NCBI RefSeq assembly: GCF_045679555.1
Contig: NC_092091.1
Location: 16,825,072 to 16,889,071, forward strand
Direction: 5' to 3'
Length of the DNA: 64,000 nucleotides
Source of the DNA: Salvelinus alpinus
Taxonomy: Eukaryota; Chordata; Actinopteri; Salmoniformes; Salmonidae
Part shown: one piece after another, positions 11,936 through 24,200 of the stretch
How the letters are laid out: each line of letters opens with the position of its first letter
Position numbering within the stretch: position 1 is the first letter of the stretch
Made by a program: the position numbers and the translations under genes
The notes under the pieces: generated by a model
Seen by the model: the letters and a program-made list of their open reading frames with translations, nothing else
What the model was told of the DNA's origin: nothing
The model's database searches: none

Positions 11936-13047
11936 ACAGTGGGAGAGAAGAGGAGAGAGCACTGTCTGGTGTGGTGGAGAGAGATTTGAACTACTGCGAG
12001 AGCATTGTGGGTAATGGCGAGGGGGAGGCCTCTGTGTAGATGGCTATGCTGTGTTCTACAGGAAGTCCTGAACTAGCCATACTGTTGTTTTTTCTCACTG
12101 GTCTGTCAATACAGGGATCATATTGTAAATCTTTTTTATTTTTTATTAGGCTTTAGGCTGCTCTCATTATCACCTTGGAGAATTTGAGGTATTTTTATGA
12201 ATGAACCTCAGAGGTTGTGCATTTAATACAATGTTGTTTCTTTGGGCTATGGAATTAGTAGCTTTAGTATTACAGGCAGAGCACCTGAGGTGTAATGCAT
12301 ACTATAAATGAGAGGTCATTAGTATTGAGAATTACCATACTTAAGTGGTATTTGTCTATATTTGTTTTGTATGTGTTTTCTTTTTTTTAAGGCATGTGTG
12401 ATTTGAGGTCCTCTTCAAACTATATGTTCTGTACCTTGTTTTCGCAATTTCTAAATGTTTATCATTTTGCTTAATTGGATATTCTCTGAAGTTGTAGGAA
12501 TACGTTCATATAATAAAAATCTATCTATTTAACTAATAGTCCCTGTAAAGCTTCACTGTGCATGTAATAACACTAATATCGTTGGCCAGGGCGACTTGGC
12601 TGAGGCACTCGTCCCACTCACCAGGCTATTGGAGCTGTGTCTTGGCCAGCTGATTGCGGAGTGTTCAATTAAATCGTTCCACCATTCCATCACATTGCAA
12701 ATGATAGGAGCTGGTCCTGGTCTTCTTAACACCCAGCAACGGTCTCCAGACACTATCTAAAGAACATTCAAATGACAATATTATCAAAACGTAAATCGTT
12801 TTCTAAATGTTGTCTACTATCCAGTGCACCTGGTCCTTACAGGGAGAGTACACTATCTATCCATCTGCCCATGTATGCACTGGAAGGCAGACAAACAGGA
12901 TCTATCAATCCAGCCATCCATCTGACAATGACCGGATGTGCGCACACACACCAGAATGTCACAGGTCAATTCTTCAGATGGTCATGAGGCTTATCTGCCT
13001 GGTGAATAGAAAGTGTTCGTTTTTCTACAAATAAGGGTCTTATGCAA
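11936..13047. other. Intergenic, no gene recognised
   Basis: Downstream flank of the fibulin-7-like relic. Several AATAAA-type hexamers occur (for example near 12513), which could be the old gene's poly(A) region, but nothing fixes this. Confidence 0.4.
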
Positions 13048-13048
13048 G

Positions 13049-13234
13049 GTTTGCCAAATTCAGTCCTCGGGACCCCAAGGCGTGCACGTTTTGGTTTTTG
13101 CCCTAGCACGACACAGCTGATTCAAATAATCAACTAATCATCAAGCTTTGATGATTTGAATCAGCTGTGTAGCGTTAGGGCAAAAACCAAAACGTGCACG
13201 CCTTGGGGTCCCAAGGACCGTGTTTGGGAAACGC
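13049..13234. repeat. Fold-back MITE, nearly perfect hairpin
   Basis: Arms of about 85 bp around a centre near 13144: gaccccaaggcgtgcacgtt on the left returns as aacgtgcacgccttggggtc on the right. A few mismatches and one small indel occur. No coding sequence. The superfamily cannot be set without clear target duplications. Confidence 0.8.
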
Positions 13235-13237
13235 TGA

Positions 13238-13402
13238 ACTAGCGGTTAGTGTTGGGCCAGTAAGGTTGCTGGTTCAAATCCCAGAGCAGACTAGGTGGGA
13301 GAAGAAAAAATGTAAAATGTGCCCTTGAGCAAAGCACTTTACCCTAATTGCCCCTGTAAGTCAGTCTGGATAAGAGCTTCTGCTAAATGAATAAATAAAA
13401 CA
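13238..13402 (+). repeat. tRNA-derived SINE (salmonid HpaI-like)
   Basis: The head gcggttagtgttgggccagt, then a B-box in ggttcaaatcccagag, a middle part gcccttgagcaaagcacttt and the tail ctggataagagcttctgcta form the standard plan of salmonid tRNA-derived SINEs. The copy is diverged and ends in a short A-rich stretch. Confidence 0.8.
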
Positions 13403-15099
13403 AATATAAGACTTACTGGGGCCGGTCGAGCACATGAAAGGTTAAACCCCATGCAAACAGCAAGGCAGTGTGTTCCCTACAAACAGATAGGTAATTCACT
13501 ACTCGTGGCCCGAGAGGACCTCTGGCATGAGTACTCATACTGAATGTAAGTTAAACTACCATGGATGGTAGTGCCTAGCACAGCCTGGCATCGTCGCCAA
13601 CCAGGCTACCCTAAAAAGGCGTGGCAACGAAGTGAATTTAGAGGTATGGCAACGTGACTATGTACAGCCAGGCACACAGAGTAGGATGTCATGCATCCAC
13701 TCTCTTGTGGAGCTGGAGAAAAAAGTTGACTGAAGTTGTGACCACTGGGTATGCTTCAGAATGTACTAAAATCAACAAGAATCTACAAATTTATGTCCAT
13801 GTGTCAATACTGACTACTTTTATCCCTAGACTAGATGAACTGTGTGCAGAGGGCTGGAATGAATACCTTCCTGGCTTGGACCCTAAACTGAGGTGGTAGG
13901 TGAGTTAGTGTTGATGAACAAAAAGCTGTCCCAAGTGGGTTTTGAGGCTCTGCCTGGCACTACAACCTCCATCCTCCCAGTGTCCCAACACCTCTCTCAA
14001 TAGACATTATGCTGGTACTGGTCATTCTATTCACAGTGGACAACAGTATAAAAACCTGCAGTCTTTATTATTAACAAATTGTCCAATTTCATCTGTACAG
14101 AACAAAAATCTAAACCAGGGAAATACATTATTCTGTTACATCTCAAGTACATGGCATAATCAGAGATGAAAGCAAATGGACCTCCGTGAATTTAAACACA
14201 TTACAAAACATTTTTCATCATAATCTTAAATCAGATGTTATAGACATTGTTAAAGTTATCATTTCATTTTGACTTGATGAAAGCTTTTGACAGACAGAAA
14301 TAACAGTAAGCAACAGTAGAACGACTCAACAGTATTTAATGCAGTCTGGATAGCACAAGAGAGGAGTGCTGGTAAAAAAAAAGCCATGAGATCTCTTCTT
14401 GGCGTCTGTTAGAAGGTTACCCCTCTCCCAAGTTGGGGTATGACCGCTTTGAGGGGTGCACATACACACCGTTGCTCAGTTTGAAGGGGTGTTAGGAGTG
14501 GGCCAGGGGCCTGTGGTATATGTATATATACACACACACACTATGTACATACATGAAGGACCCCTATCTTACACACACACTTTATGTACATACATGGAGG
14601 AACACTATCTGGGATTGTCAGAGTAGGCACGCATTGACAAATCTACCTTTTGGATCATTACAGCAGAGTCCATTTCACAAGTCAAATTATCAACTGTTTT
14701 TACAAGCAAGGAAGGAAGGAAGGAAGGACTCACACCAATTCAAGAACAAGGCAATGACATAGTAGCAATAGGAGAAAAACTACTAAAATCCCATTTACAT
14801 GGCATGACAGTTTGTTTTGCGAAAACGATTGTTGAATCGTCATGAAAATTCCTTTGAACTCTTCTCGTTGAGAGGGCTTTCCTCTGACTGGATTGGTTAA
14901 AGTTTAGGTCCCATCTGAATCAGTACTTTTAAGTAATAACTGAAACACAAATGGCAACAGACAGAATTCATTCCCGCACTGAGGAAAGAAACTCCTGGAG
15001 TGATAACACCAAGCCCCTCCCCCCCACCACCACCCTCAGCTCCCAGGCTTCACTCGAAGGCGAAAGCCTTTGGCTATACAGGCAAGAGAGTACCACAGT
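13403..15099. other. Intergenic / GLG1 3' region, no gene recognised
   Basis: Contains short CA and AAGG microsatellites (about 14520-14600 and 14706-14728), and a 50-bp tandem duplication around tatgtacatacatg at 14541-14599. An acceptor- and donor-bounded stretch at about 13832-13898 is not attributable to a gene. Confidence 0.4.
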
Positions 15100-15430
15100 A
15101 TGTGTCGTAATACCTATAAAACCTAGTGGTCAAACAGGGAAATGGTTCCAATCGTTTCCCCACCATCCACTTTTTCTATTCTATTGCATGAGGTCTACTT
15201 TTATGCTAATTTGCATTTTTGAATCAGAGTAAATAGAGCCGAATATATTTATAAAAGTTACCTTTTCGGATTGAGATGTATATGGTTATCCAAACGTCAC
15301 GCCAGGGTAAGCCTACATGAAACACAGCCCTTAAGTTTTTCTAAAATCCCCTGTGAAAAACTAATTGGAACCATTTCTCTGTTTGACCACTAGGTTTTAC
15401 AAGTATTTTGACACCACTGTGGGGCTCTGG
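15100..15430. repeat. Fold-back MITE in the presumed GLG1 3' UTR
   Basis: The left arm aaacctagtggtcaaacagg, then gaaatggttccaa, returns as ttggaaccatttctctgttt, then gaccactaggtttt, on the right. Ends read close to cagtggtgtcaaaatac. Same family as the truncated piece at 5765-5958. Confidence 0.75.
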
Positions 15431-15522
15431 AGAAAAGGCAACAAGATAACATTCAAATCAAAAAAGGACTCAAACTTTGACCATTAGTAAACAAATAAAT
15501 AAGGCTAGGACCAAACAATATA

Positions 15523-16603
15523 CAGTACCAGTCAAAAGTTTGGACAAACCTACTCATTCAAGAATTTCTCTTTATTTCTTTACTATTTTCTACATTGTAG
15601 AATAATAGTGAAGACATCAACTATGAAATAACACATATGGAATCATGTAGTAACCAAAAAAAGTGTTAAATAAATCAATATATTTGAGATTCTTCAAAGT
15701 AGCCACCATTTGCCTTTATGACTGCCTTGCACACTTGGCATTCTCTCAGCTTCATGAGGTAGTCACCTGGAATGCATTTCAATTAACAGGTGTGCTTTGC
15801 GGTCAAATTCCTGCAAAGAAACTACTACTAAAGGACACCAATAAGAAGAGGCTTCCTTGGGCCAAGAAACACTTGTAATGGACATTAGACCAGTGATAAT
15901 TTGTCCTTTGGTCTGTACAAATGTGAGATTTTTGGTTCCAACCGCCGTGTCTTTGTGAGACGCAGAGTAGGGGAACGGGTGTGCGGTTCCCAACGTGAAG
16001 CATGGAGGAAGTGTGATGGTGCTTTCTGGTGACACTGTCAGTGAATTATTTAGAATTCAAGGCACACTTAACCAGCATGGCTACCACAGCATTATGCAAC
16101 GAAACGCCATCCATTCTGGTTTGCGCTTAGTGGGACTATCATTTGTTTTTCAACAGGACAATTACCAAACACCACCAGGATGTGTAAGGGCTATTTGACC
16201 AAGGAAAGTGATGGAGTGCTGCATCAGATGACCTGGCCTCCACAATCACCCGACCTCAACCCAATTGAGATCGTTTGGGATGAGTTGGACCAGAGTGAAG
16301 GAAAAGCACTCAAGTGCTCAGCATATGTGGGAACTCCTTCAAGACTGTTGGAAAAGCATTCCAGGTGAAGCTGGTTGAGAAAATGCCAAGAGTGCGCAAA
16401 GCTGTCGTCAAAGCAAAGGGTAGCTATTTGAAGAATCTCAAATATATAATTTGATATGTTTAACACTTTTTTTGGGTTACTACATGATTCCATATGTGAT
16501 ATTTCATAGTTGATGTCTTCACTATTATTCTACAACGTAGAAAATAGTAAAAATAAAGAAAAATCCTTGAATGAGTAGGTTTCCAAACATTTCACTGGTA
16601 CTG
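15523..16603 (+). mobile_element. Tc1-like transposon, inactive
   Basis: Ends CAGTACCAGTCAAAAGTTTG and the complement, TA on the left (15521-15522). The plus strand has broken transposase frames: [20 protein letters not shown] (about 15995-16050) and [18 protein letters not shown] (about 16225-16285), which carries the last acidic residue of the DDE triad. The N-terminal DNA-binding half is absent and frames are shifted. It lies in the presumed GLG1 3' UTR, in reverse orientation to the gene. Confidence 0.9.
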
Positions 16604-18048
16604 TGCGTATATAACTAAAATAACATACAAATGTGCAATGGTTCCAGTATAATTTCAAACAAAAACTTCTCTATAACCACTTGTCTTTTTTTTTTTTTGC
16701 ATTGTTCTTGACCCCTTCTACCACCATTCTAACGCCGCTACAGATACCCTTGGCTTAAACTTGCTACATGGGAAGCTTTGGAAATGTTAGTGTTCAAAAT
16801 TAGACTTATCTTTCTGCACCGTCTGTCACCAGTGTTGTGTCCAATCAGACCACCTAGACCCAGCTCTCCCAACTTTGAAATGCCCATTGTTAACTCTGAG
16901 TACCTTGAGAGAAATGTGTGTGACTACTCGCCTGGATGTCCAGCCATCTAGTCAATGCTAACCGTTTCTCTACCATACCACCCATTCGGTTAGCATTGGC
17001 ACTGGAGCCATCTATGATACACTGCCAGTTCTGTCAGTATAATCACAAATTGAGGAATCAATCATATTTATCATCAGTTATTATAAGTGTACGACTGATC
17101 TAATATGCTGTAGGCTGTTGACTCCTCTCCTATGTGGCTCAGTCGGTGGAGGACAGTTCACACCTGGCAGTCTCATGGCAAATCAGTGAATGTAATAAAC
17201 ATGGGTAACCTGAAGTCAGTCAACCCCCCCACCGCCCTCTCAGGAGAATAACAATATACTAGAAAAACAGTTAACACTCCCATTTCACATACATTTTCAT
17301 TCTCACAAACACTCACACTAAAAGCAATTTATCACTACTGAAATCATTGAAAGCCTCTCAGGAAGAACATAAGTACGGAGACGTTCTTTCTGTCTCCCTC
17401 ACATAACTCTTACTGTTTATTGTGAATCCACCTCCCCTTCTACCCCACTGACCCCCCCCCCCAAAAAAAACAACATCTGTAAAGAAATATTACCTCTAAA
17501 TGAGATAAAGCAAAAAAAGAAAACCACTGCAAGAGAAACCAAAAGCAGAATCCAGAAATTTAGCTTATGCCCCATCGGGCTGGCCTAACTGGGCCGCTCG
17601 ACGGTACAGGTCTGTTAGCGTTAGCTGGTTAGCAGTGGAGTGATGGTGGACAAACAGGTGGCGGCAGCGTCCTTCTAGAAGTCTCCTGTATAACTTCAGA
17701 ACATCAGTCAGACACTGGAGTGGAGATGGTGGAGGGGTTATGAGTCGGTCTCACAGTCAGGGCATGTCCACTCTCACACCAGTGAAACCAACTATTATAG
17801 GGTAGACTGGGTAATCTAGGCCAGGCCCGCACCCTATGTGGCCCTCAGACAGCATAGCAATGATGACAGAAGCTCGAATGGCTGGCTCCCCCTAGAAGCC
17901 AGTCTTGGGGAGGGATGTGGAGGCGGCTGGGGGGGTAGAAGAGGAGGATAAAAAGGAGGAGATGGTTTGTACATGGAGCCAGGCTAAGGTCAGGGCAGCT
18001 GGGGCTATGTTGAGTGAGGGCCCTGTCCTGGTTCTGTGGCCCCTCTCT
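16604..18048. other. Presumed GLG1 3' UTR, no other feature seen
   Basis: Unique-looking sequence directly downstream of the GLG1 stop codon, with poly-C tracts near 17452-17462. No repeat ends or exons were recognised. Confidence 0.4.
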
Positions 18049-18216
18049 CTACCTGTCCTTCTGCTCCTGCATTAATCGCTTGGTGATGCGGCCACACAGC
18101 AGTCCAAACAGGAAGAGAATGCACACACTCAGGCCAATCATAGCCAGGATGTAGGTCTTGGAGGGTGAGGTCATCACCTGCATGGCCAGGTCTGAGAAGC
18201 CTTCGGCCGGGGCCAC
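18049..18216 (-). CDS. glg1: GLG1 last coding exon: membrane anchor and cytoplasmic tail
   Basis: The last 55 residues start [20 protein letters not shown], continue into a hydrophobic segment of about 22 residues ([10 protein letters not shown] to LFGLLCG) and end with a basic tail, [13 protein letters not shown], before TAG. The same layout and tail length define the Golgi-retained type I topology of vertebrate GLG1. The acceptor is tccctccaag. Confidence 0.95.
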   Translation of the reverse strand: MAPAEGFSDLAMQVMTSPSKTYILAMIGLSVCILFLFGLLCGRITKRLMQEQKDR

Positions 18217-21200
18217 CTTGGAGGGACATAGGGGGTGGGGAGCAGGTGTGGGTGTCAAAGTATGAAAAGGTAGAGATTGTTCAATGTGATATTGTGTGAG
18301 TTGAATCCTAGGCAATAAGAGGGTAGCATCCACTGATAGCTCAATTCCTGACAAAAAACATACATGCATTAAAAAGTGTGATGGTAATGTTTGGTAGGTT
18401 CGCACTTGTTTTGAAGGGACTCAGGTGTGAGTGTTTAGGCAAGCTAGTGACGTCTTGTGGGTGTGTGTGCGTGTGCGTGTGTGTGTGTGCGCGCGTCTTG
18501 TTCACCTTGGCTGCGTAGCTCCACATGTCGATGCGGTCCTGCAGTCTCTTCTTACACTCTGGCTGCAGACGCACCCTCTTGTCCTGCAGAGCCTCCATCA
18601 GACAGGACATCTCTGACGAGAAACACAAGCAAAAAGAAAAGGCCATTCAGCACAGAGAAAAAGGCCTTTCAGGGACAGGGATGTATGTACGAAGGACAGA
18701 GGTGTTTGTACAAATGTGCAGGTGGTGTGTGTGTACTACTCACGGCGTCCTCGTCCTGGTGGAATGGCAGCACACTGGTGCTTGATGTCCAAAGCGCAGG
18801 CCGTGTGGAGGACAGGGTCCACAAAGATGTCTGCCTTACTCTCCTTCAGAATGTTCAGAACCTCCTGCAGAGAGGGGGGGGGGGGAAATAAAAGGATGTT
18901 TCTCAGACTCTTGGCTCTTAAGAAGGCTGAACATTGTCAGTTTCTGTTTACCAAGAGGAGAGGGAAGAGAACAGAACCACCCACCTTCTTGCAGCCCTCC
19001 ACTTTGATCTTGAGGAGGTTGACTTTAAGACACTCCTCTACTTGACCGGTCTGCTCCTGGGCCGCAGCCTCCTCTGGACACAGCCGAGAGATCTGACACG
19101 CAGAAGGGTAATGTATAACCACCATTTCTTAACTGTGTTACAAAGCGTGTGTGTTTGTAATAGTTCTGGGGTGTATTGCGACGATTCTGTAGCGAAATAT
19201 TTCAACTGTTTACTCCACACGGAAAACGATTTGCAACAAAACAGAGTTTCTATTTGGCAAATTCAGGAAGGTCCCTCCCTATTTCGTTCCGTTTGGTTCT
19301 TAAACTGTATATGGTTTCCATTGCAAGACAATGAATACACCCCTGTTTTGACCCAATCACCTCATCGGTGCAGTGAATCTGCAGCTGCGGGTCCAGTCTG
19401 TAGTCCAGAGCTGACTCCTGTAGGATCACTCTGATCTGGTCCTCACAGTCTGGAGACAGACGCTGTGGACACACACGTAAGAGAATGATCTAAGTACACC
19501 CACACAGACAAACACACAGACAGTACGTGTAACCTACCTACCAATCCCTCAAACATGGTCGACTATACTGAACAAACATATAAACATGTAAAAAGTGGGT
19601 CCCATGAGCTGAAATAAAAGATCCCAGAAATGTTCAATACCCACCAAAAGCATATTGCTCTCAAAAGTTGTGCACAAATTGGTTTACATCCCTGTTAGTG
19701 AGCAGTTCTCCTTTGCCAAGATAATCTATCCACCTGACAGGTGTGGCATATCAAGAAGCTGATTAAACAGCTACACCCTGTGCTGGGGACAATAAAAGGC
19801 CACTAAAATGTGATGTTTCGTCACAACACAATGACACGGATGTCTCAAGTTGAGGGAGCGTGCAATTGGCATGCTGACTGCAGGAATGTCCACCAGAGCT
19901 GTTGACAGACAATTGAATGTTAATTCCTCTACCATAAGCTGCCTCCAATGTCGTTTTAGAGAATTAGGTAGTACAACCGGCCTCACAGCCACAGACCACG
20001 TGTAACCACGCCAGCCCAGGACCTCCACATCTGGCTTCTTCACCTGCAGGATCATCTGAGACCAGTCAGCCGTACAGCAGATGAAACTGAGGAGTATTTC
20101 TCTGTAATAAAGCCCTTTTGTGGGGAAAAAACTCATTCTGATTGGCTGGGCTTGGCTCCCCAGTGGGTGGGCCTTGCTCCCAAGCCCACCGATGGCTGCA
20201 CCACTGCCCAGTCGGGTAAATTACATATATTAGGCCTAATGAATTAATTTCAATTGACTGATTTCCTTATATGAACTGTAACTCAGTAAAAATAGTTGAA
20301 ATTGTTGAGTTAATATTTCTGGTCCGTATAAGGAGACACAGTAAACATGTGTAGTCTGACCTGGTCTGCATATTTGAGTTTGAGGCAGGAGACAACCTGT
20401 CCCTCCAGCTCACTGTCTCCTGTAGCCTTGTTCAGGATGTTCTGGCAGAATTTAGGGATGTCAGCCTTACACGACTTCCTCAGCACTGGGTTCAACCTGT
20501 AGTCTGGACAGAACACAAAAGAAGACAGGGTGAACCATAGGGGTTAGATTGGGGAGACAGGGTGAGAACCATAGGGGTAGGGTAATACTACAGAGGTGTT
20601 GTGTACTGTATGTTTGGTGGAAGCCATAATCTCTGCTCATATTGTGAGCTATAGTGTGTGTGTATATTCAGTATCCACCTGTATTCTGTGTGATCTGTCT
20701 CTTGGTGATCATCTGTTTACACTTGGGGTCCATCAGCTCGCTGTTCTTGTTCTGCTTCAGGCACTGCAGCATGTTCTTGGCATCAGCCTCAGTACAGAAC
20801 CGCTGGCAGAGACACAGACAACACTAGGACACTCAGAAACACAGATGAAGGCAGCGTAGCTGGTGAAACGTTGCTCTTCATTATCGATTAAATGTATTGC
20901 ATCTATGCAGATGAAATACACACACTGGGAGAGAAGACACAGGGGAGAGACCAACAGACAACAAGCCAGTCATCATGTCTGTCTGGGACAGTCTTAGTAG
21001 CAGCCAGGGATCTCTCCTTCAGAAAAGTACTCTGAAATGTAACTTCATACAGACACAACGTAATCAGCAATCATGGTTTGACTGAGGCACCTTTGAGCAT
21101 AGCTACATTGTTGAAAAGTTCCTTACATTCCTTGCTTTGGGTTTGGACCAGGGTCCTTGTGTTATGCATTCGGTGCTAAAATGACTCTGAAAAGTACATA

Positions 21201-24200
21201 CCCGAATCATCTGCTTGCAGACCCTCATGAGTTGGAAGTCCAGCTCTGGGTCCATCATCTCTACCTCCTGCAGCTTGAACACCCTGTGGTGACAGCGCTG
21301 GGTCAGCTGCCTCTTGTTCTCCTTCAGACATTCTATCACCTATTACAAACGTCAAAGTCATCAATAGTTGCCATCAGCGTAATCAATAGTTATTAAAAAT
21401 ACTGTTTACACTAAATGCTTTTTCAAGGCACACAAACAGTTGTCAGTGGGCCTTACCTGGGCATTCCCGAAGGCCACGTTCTGGCACAGCCTCCCGATGT
21501 CCTGCTTACAGGAGTCGTAGAGCTCAGGCTCCAGACGGACATCCTCAGACATCTCCAGCTCCTCCACCCTCAGCTGCTTACGACACTTGACAGACACGCG
21601 CTGCTCCTTGACGTCCTGAAGAGTGTCGTTCCTCACCGTGGTGCTTAGACAGAGCACTACATCCACCCTAGAGAGACAGCAAGAGAGACAACGTTTGGGT
21701 CCGTTTAAAGTTTGACTGTAGTTGGGTCAACTATGCCCAGGTTCTCTCTCAGACGAGACTCACTTCTTCTTGATGTTGGGGCAGAGTTTGAGCACATCCT
21801 CTTTGCAGGCCATCTTAAACTTGTAGGAGAAACGGAAGTCCTTAATCTGGACCTGAAAGGGAGGAGAAGGGAGGCGCAGAGAAAATGGGAGTGAAGCAGC
21901 TGTCAAAGTCGTGGGTTCAAATCTCACATACTATCAAACTGGATGAACTCACTGCACTGTAAGTTGCTTTGGATGAAAGCGTTGGTTTAGATGCATATTG
22001 TATGTTTCTCACTTCCATCTATCCAATCATTTCAGATCGACACCAGTGTTGGGAGTTTATTTGGAATTGGGCGACAGACACACTCACCAGTTGGAAATGT
22101 GTGACTCCCACAGCACACTTGTCGTTCATCTCCTTCTGGTGTTTGTTTTGCACCAGACACTCCATCAGATCCCCCGTGTCAATCTGGTTATCTGCCACCT
22201 CCTGGGAGAGAGAAGGGGAGAAATGGTCAGGATAACCTGATCAGTTAATGGATAATTTTACATTCTTGACAGGAGAGATATCCCAGTCATTGTTAGTGGA
22301 GTTAAAATGGGGGTTGGTGGTATGAGAAACCCTGAGAGGGCGCTCGGGGCTGTGGTAGAGGTAGGACTCACGTGACAATGCGACTGGATGACTGGCTCAC
22401 AGGCTCTCATCAGCAGGGTCTCAATCTGAATGTCCTGGTGGGAAAAGAGAAGAACGCCCTTTTACCATGTGACCAACCATAGTTTACCACAGCCAGTTCT
22501 TCTTACAGAGCAGTCAGTCAGCTAGTCAGTCAGTCAACCAGTTAGTCAGCGTGTCCCTGGTACTCCTGTCCCTCTCACCTCAGACGCCAGTTCAGTCAGG
22601 TTCCCCACCACATCCCTGCACTCTGACACCAGCTCCTCTAGGTGATCCTGTAGACACTCCAGTTCCTGGAACACCAAAAAAAGTCCATGTCAAACTTTTT
22701 ACACCCTGGTTGTGCAATTACTGTCCCCCTGATCTAACCCCAATATGTACAGCCATATTCTATAGTAAAGGACTGTCTGCATCCAGCATTTTAAAGCAAA
22801 ACCATCACGTCAGCAGTTACAGGCTACAATTCAATGAATGGATGAGATGGCTTATTATGCAAGTCATCTGAATTTGCTGTGACAGACAGCAAGCGGTCTC
22901 CTCCAGTACCTGTCCAGACTCAGTCTTCTCACTGCACCACTTCCCCAGGTCAGTCATACAGCGTCTCTGCAGCTCAGGGTCCAGCTTCACATCCAGCGCC
23001 CTCTGGTGGAGGATACGCTGCACCTCCACTTTACAGTCCCGGGACAGCTAAAGAATATCAAAAGAATAGCACTCAACATTATAAAAAAACACAGGATCTG
23101 GATCAATTCCATTTCAATCCAGTCAATTGGACTTTCAGGAACTTCCTAAATTTACTGATTTGAAATTAAATAGAGGCCAACCCTGTTTAGGATGCAGGAC
23201 AAGAGAACTAGACAGTAGGGGAGATAGGAGCCCCCAAGACAGACAGGTGTCAACACTTATGGAAGGTCCCATCAGAATTATATGTTTGCTTGTAGTGTAC
23301 CTTCAGTATATTGAATGGGCAATCACAATAAATAATCCCACTGTTAACGTCACCAATCAACCATTCCAGTCAAATATTAAAAAGGCCCAATGCAGATATT
23401 ATATCAATATCAAATCATTTCTGGTAAAGACGATTTACTCAGAGAATTTAGCATGATTAGAGAGATTAGAATGTGATTACAGCCATGGTCAAAAAGTGGA
23501 CACTGCTCCGTGAGCAGAACGGCGCCAAAGTCGAGCGTCATCTGACAAGCTAACTAGTGCCTACAGGTTCATGTGTGATAACATGGGCTTTTTATAAATG
23601 AAAACCACAGAATAAAAGAAACACTTGCACACACAATTAATTTACAAAGCGAACAAACAGAATCAGTATCTACCCTCCCCATTTTTTGTTTATTTCTGAG
23701 TTTCCCCCTTTATAATCACCATAGAAACAGGCCCTCTCAAAGTTGATTGACCAGGGTTTGAGGAATAGAAAGCCATTGATCTCGAGATGAAAATGACAAA
23801 GGGTATCAAGTTGATTTTGATTGGTCCAAAGCGCGGAAACGTCTCCAAATGTTACCACCTCGCAACGTCTAAATATGGAAGCGATACAACCAAGACCAGT
23901 GCGGTCTAAACTAGCAACGTTCACAACAAACAATCTTATTTAATCAACACTGTACAAGCATATTAATGTTATAATATTGTAGAGAACAATCTAATGATTC
24001 ACTGTATGTGATTCATACTGACATAGGCAAAAACATAACTAGGTTTAGACACTAATTTAGTAGCACCCTCTTGAATTGGCCCGTATTTTACGTCATTCTA
24101 GAGCAAGAATTTTGCTAGGACTGTCTGGGAGTGGTTATTGGTAGACAGGTTTGGAACTCTGTTATTGATCTATTAACCAATTTACTGCCTGGTGATATCA

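Larger units (their letters stand above)
14064..18048 (-). other. glg1: Probable GLG1 3' untranslated region and poly(A) signal
   Basis: About 4 kb downstream of the GLG1 stop have no recognisable gene. A minus-strand AATAAA lies at 14069-14064, followed at 14055-14040 by sequence that could serve as a downstream element. Mammalian GLG1 has a 3' UTR of several kilobases, so an end here is plausible but not shown. The stretch carries a Tc1-like element (15523-16603) and a fold-back MITE (about 15100-15430); if transcribed, these would be exonised. Confidence 0.4.

Noticed and set aside
13832-13898. Possible exon with a tatccctag acceptor and a gtgagt donor, open frame ending DPKLRW
   Set aside because: I recognise no family, the frame closes with TAG at the donor, and it stands alone. 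Chance splice-like words are common in this AT-rich DNA.
18457-19434. Several plus-strand frames of 86-166 codons
   Set aside because: They overlap GLG1 exons 22-24 and their introns in antisense; their composition follows the exon shadows.
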